A stretch of 64,000 nt of DNA from Mycobacterium sp. 1164985.4. GTDB lineage: Bacteria > Actinomycetota > Actinomycetes > Mycobacteriales > Mycobacteriaceae. The notes under the pieces are model-generated. The model was not told where the DNA came from. It made no database searches and saw only the letters and a list, made by a program, of their open reading frames with translations. The stretch is from the NCBI RefSeq assembly GCF_001668575.1, contig NZ_LZMD01000012.1, positions 1 to 64,000 of the forward strand, given 5' to 3'. The translations under genes and the position numbers were made by a program. Shown here piece after piece: positions 61,453 through 64,000 of this stretch. The stretch's first letter is position 1; each line of letters opens with the position of its first letter.

Positions 61453-63098
61453 GAGAGTTCTCCGGTCGCCATCAACTCGGTCAACCGTGCTTTGTCGATC
61501 TTGTTGGTCGTGGTGTAGGGCAAGCGGCGGGGGTCGGGGAGGATCACCCACTTCTTCGGCACCTTGTACGCCGCGATCTGCTCACGGCACGCGGCCGCCA
61601 GGTCCTCGGCCGATGCGGTGCGTCCCTCGTTGAGCACCACGGCGGCACTGACGATCGCGCCCTTGTCCGGATCTGGTATGCCCACAACGTAGGCGATGCG
61701 CACCGGGTCGATGCGAGCCAGTGCGGCCTCGACCTCCACCGGGGCGACGTTCGTGCCGGCGGTCTTGATCATCTCGTCGGTGCGGCCCGCGAAGTACAGG
61801 TGGCCGTCGTCGTCCCGATAGCCGGCGTCCCTGGTGTGCAGCCAGCCGTCATGGTCCACCACCTCATGCCAGTGCTTGCCGACCATTCCACGCAGCAATG
61901 CCGTTCCGCGCACACAGATCTCGCCGGTGACGCCGTTGGGTACTTCGTTGCCCGCGTCGTCGACGATCTTGTGCTCGTAACCGGGCGCTGCGACACCCAG
62001 CGACCCGCGCTTGGCCTCGGGCAGCTCCTCGTGCGGGGGCCACCACGTGTGCGAACTGCAGGTCTCGGTCATTCCCAGCTGCGCGACTCGCAGCGACGGG
62101 TCAGGCGTGCGTCGCCCGGGGGGTAGCAGCACCTGCTGGTAACCCTCGCGCAGGCTCGACAGATCGGTGGCGGCGAAGTCGGGATGATTGACCAGTGCGG
62201 GGCCGATATGAAGAAAACCCGTCGTGTAGGTGGCCTTTTCGCTTTCGAGGAGACGTAAGACCTCGCCCGCGTCAAACCGGTGCTCGGTGAGGATGGTCGC
62301 ACCCACTTGCATGGGGCCGAGCATCCCGAAGACCAGTCCGGCGACCCAGAAGAACACCATGGGTACGTAGATTCGGTCATGGTGGTCCCATTCGTGGGCG
62401 GTGGCGATGAACCGGGAGTGGGTGATCGCTGTCCCGTGAGTGTGAATGATGCCCTTGGGATTTGACGTGCTGCCCGAGGTGTAGATGACAAGCAGGTCGT
62501 CCGCCGCCCGCACGGTGGATTCGCACGACCGGAGGAAACCGGTCGGCACTGGGTCGGGCCAGGCGCTCGGCCAGCGGCGGCCGGGCCCGCCCAGCGGAAG
62601 AACGTTACGCAACTGGGGTAGTCGCTCAATCCGCAGTTGTCCGTCGACCTCGTCGAAGTCCCCGGCGGCGTATTCGATGCGCTCCAACAGATCCTTGCCC
62701 AGCAGGGTCTCGACGGCCAGCAGCGTGTGGACGTCGGCATCGCGGAGCACCCAATGCAGTTCGCCGGGTTGGAAAAGGGTGTTGATCGGCACCGCGACCG
62801 CGCCGATTCGGGTGGCCGCGAGGAACGCGGTGACGAAGTCGGGGCCGTTGGGTGCCAGTATGCCGACTCGGACCCCCTTGGTGACGCCCGCGGCGAGCAG
62901 GCGGGCCGCCATGTCGGCGGATCGGGCCTCCACCTCTGAGTAGGTGATTCGTTCGACGGTGCCGTCGCCCGTCGTGGAGACGACGAAGTCGTTCGAGCCG
63001 TGACGGGAGGTGACGGAGCACAGCATCGCGGGCAGCACCGCGTCGTACGGGAGCGGGTCGTAATGAAATGTTCTGGCAGCCCCCGTCGGTCGAGTCAT
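61449..63098 (-). CDS. Acyl-CoA synthetase (AMP-forming, ANL superfamily)
   Basis: This 549-residue adenylate-forming ligase activates a carboxylic acid with ATP and CoA. The P-loop is IYTSGSTSNPKGIIHTHG (about 204-221), the adenylate motif is in the VAQLGMTETC stretch, and the C-terminal domain carries LYFAGRTDEMIKTAGTNVAPVEVE with the hinge Asp and the late catalytic Lys near KVPKKW...TTTNKIDKARL. It is cotranscribed with crotonase and NTF2-like genes by 4-nt overlaps. It probably loads the acid whose degradation the operon performs. Confidence 0.92.
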   Translation of the reverse strand: MTRPTGAARTFHYDPLPYDAVLPAMLCSVTSRHGSNDFVVSTTGDGTVERITYSEVEARSADMAARLLAAGVTKGVRVGILAPNGPDFVTAFLAATRIGAVAVPINTLFQPGELHWVLRDADVHTLLAVETLLGKDLLERIEYAAGDFDEVDGQLRIERLPQLRNVLPLGGPGRRWPSAWPDPVPTGFLRSCESTVRAADDLLVIYTSGSTSNPKGIIHTHGTAITHSRFIATAHEWDHHDRIYVPMVFFWVAGLVFGMLGPMQVGATILTEHRFDAGEVLRLLESEKATYTTGFLHIGPALVNHPDFAATDLSSLREGYQQVLLPPGRRTPDPSLRVAQLGMTETCSSHTWWPPHEELPEAKRGSLGVAAPGYEHKIVDDAGNEVPNGVTGEICVRGTALLRGMVGKHWHEVVDHDGWLHTRDAGYRDDDGHLYFAGRTDEMIKTAGTNVAPVEVEAALARIDPVRIAYVVGIPDPDKGAIVSAAVVLNEGRTASAEDLAAACREQIAAYKVPKKWVILPDPRRLPYTTTNKIDKARLTELMATGELS

Positions 63099-63862
63099 TC
63101 GACCACCCAGCGCGGTTCACGTTTCTCGGCGAACGCGGCCATTCCCTCTCGATAGTCGGGATGGGTCATCTGATGCTGCAGTACATAGCGGTAGGCCACG
63201 TCGTGCGCGGCGTGCAGGCCGACGTCGAGACTGGACCACATCGCCTTGATGGACGCTTGCACGGTGGCGGGAGACAGCTTGGCGATCGACAAGGCGATCT
63301 CGCGTGCGCGCTCCTGCAGGCGCTGTGCGGGCACCACCTCATTGATCAGGCCGATCTCGTGGCCCCGGTGCGCACTGATGCGCCCGTCCTTGGTCAGCAG
63401 TGCGAGCTGCATCACCATCGACAGCGGCATGCGTCGCAATAGAACCGCCGGCTCGAGCGCGAACACGTTGCCGACCGCCAGATGCGTGTCGATCAGCTCA
63501 GCGTGTTCCGCGGCGATGATCAGATCGGCGTCGGCGACCTGATGCAGTGCGCCGCCGACCGCCATACCGTTGAGTGCGCATATGACCGGCTTCCACACGT
63601 TGTGATGCAACCGCGAACCGGGAACCTTGTTGCGGATACCGCTCTGCGCCGTGGCTCGGATGTCTTGTCCGGCGCAGAACGCCCGGTCGCCGGCACCGGT
63701 GATGATCGCCACGCGGATGCCGTGGTCGTCACGCACCTGGCCCCAGGCCCATCCGAGCTCGGTTCGGGCCAGATCGTCGGTGGCGTTGAGCCGCTCGGGG
63801 CGGTTGATCGTGATCGTCGCGACGTGATCGCTCACGTCGAACAGAATTCTCTTCAGATCCAC
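63095..63862 (-). CDS. Crotonase family protein with both catalytic Glu replaced by His
   Basis: The 255-residue crotonase-fold protein keeps the CoA-binding FCAGQDI segment (62-68) and the NGMAVGG turn. The two glutamates that add water in enoyl-CoA hydratase are both His: His107 (GGALHQVAD) and His127 (IDTHLAVG). It is thus unlikely to be a normal hydratase; other crotonases catalyse isomerisation, hydrolysis, ring cleavage or decarboxylation. The GTG at 63862 has GGGGGA 4 nt upstream. It overlaps the acyl-CoA synthetase start by 4 nt. Confidence 0.85.
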   Translation of the reverse strand: MDLKRILFDVSDHVATITINRPERLNATDDLARTELGWAWGQVRDDHGIRVAIITGAGDRAFCAGQDIRATAQSGIRNKVPGSRLHHNVWKPVICALNGMAVGGALHQVADADLIIAAEHAELIDTHLAVGNVFALEPAVLLRRMPLSMVMQLALLTKDGRISAHRGHEIGLINEVVPAQRLQERAREIALSIAKLSPATVQASIKAMWSSLDVGLHAAHDVAYRYVLQHQMTHPDYREGMAAFAEKREPRWVVE

Positions 63863-63938
63863 CGAATCCCCCGGGCTCGAGGCGCGAACAGCGGTAAACA
63901 GAGTAGCAGAAGATGTCTCATCGTTCTGTGAGTTGCGG

Positions 63939-64000
63939 TCATGGGATCCACTGCCCACCTGAGACCGAGATGAGCTGACCGGTGAGATGTTTGGCCTCCG
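63939..64000 (-). CDS. Short-chain dehydrogenase, C-terminal fragment at window edge
   Basis: The minus strand from the right edge reads EAKHLTGQLISVSGGQWIP then TGA at 63941-63939. The TGQxIxVxGG pattern is the usual end of a short-chain dehydrogenase. Only about 20 codons lie inside the window, so nothing more can be said about it. It is 76 bp upstream of the crotonase gene on the same strand and probably belongs to the same operon. Confidence 0.65.
   Translation of the reverse strand, partial: EAKHLTGQLISVSGGQWIP

Overview
The window is chromosomal DNA of very high GC content from a mycobacterium. It resembles a rapid-growing Mycolicibacterium more than a member of the tuberculosis complex. 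The evidence is gene content and order: a 14-gene nuo operon next to an Rv3143-like orphan receiver protein, a hisN / fadE24 / fadE23 block, fprA, and prfB - mscS-like - Pro/Thr-rich protein - ftsE - ftsX - smpB leading to ssrA. It also carries an antigen 85 mycolyltransferase, a Ddn-like F420 protein and a mycofactocin-type SDR. I see no phage genes, insertion sequences, CRISPR array or tRNA gene.

Layout. 0-17 kb: a crotonase (echA-like), then nuoN to nuoA on the minus strand (transcribed nuoA to nuoN) with almost every junction overlapping, then the receiver protein. 17-18.6 kb: YceI, an NTF2-like protein and a methyltransferase. 18.7-26.4 kb: a tightly overlapping eight-gene minus-strand operon encoding a homogentisate-dioxygenase-like cupin, alpha/beta hydrolase, type III CoA-transferase, HMG-CoA-lyase-like aldolase, TetR, acyl-CoA dehydrogenase, APH-like kinase and DUF6285 protein. 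It has a good promoter whose -10 box lies inside a 20-bp palindrome. 26.4-31 kb: Ddn-like protein, flavin monooxygenase, TetR, antigen 85 and a quinone/acryloyl-CoA reductase. 31-43.5 kb: mostly conserved core (fadE23/24, hisN, fprA, prfB, ftsEX, smpB, ssrA).

43.5-64 kb is accessory and catabolic: a secreted NlpC/P60-like protein, a BKACE enzyme, a DsbA-like protein, a Baeyer-Villiger monooxygenase of the 4-hydroxyacetophenone monooxygenase type facing a PF10118 hydrolase and TetR, an epoxide-hydrolase-like enzyme, an N-truncated D-aminoacylase-like gene, a hormone-sensitive-lipase-type esterase, a Rieske oxygenase paired with a DUF3556 membrane protein, three SDRs, a DUF427-TesB fusion, a TetR, and an acyl-CoA synthetase / dehydrogenase / NTF2 / crotonase / SDR operon cut by the right edge. 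Together these look like oxidation of a ketone or cyclic substrate, ester cleavage, CoA activation and beta-oxidation. The substrate cannot be read from sequence.

Non-coding signals: several genes have a TANNNT box 6-8 nt before the start codon and no Shine-Dalgarno, the pattern of leaderless mycobacterial mRNAs. Long inverted repeats sit at 3' ends of genes, and two of them share an internal core and look like members of one dispersed family. Operator-like palindromes precede the catabolic units, and one motif (ACCATAC-N12-GTGTAT) occurs at two promoters 2.9 kb apart.
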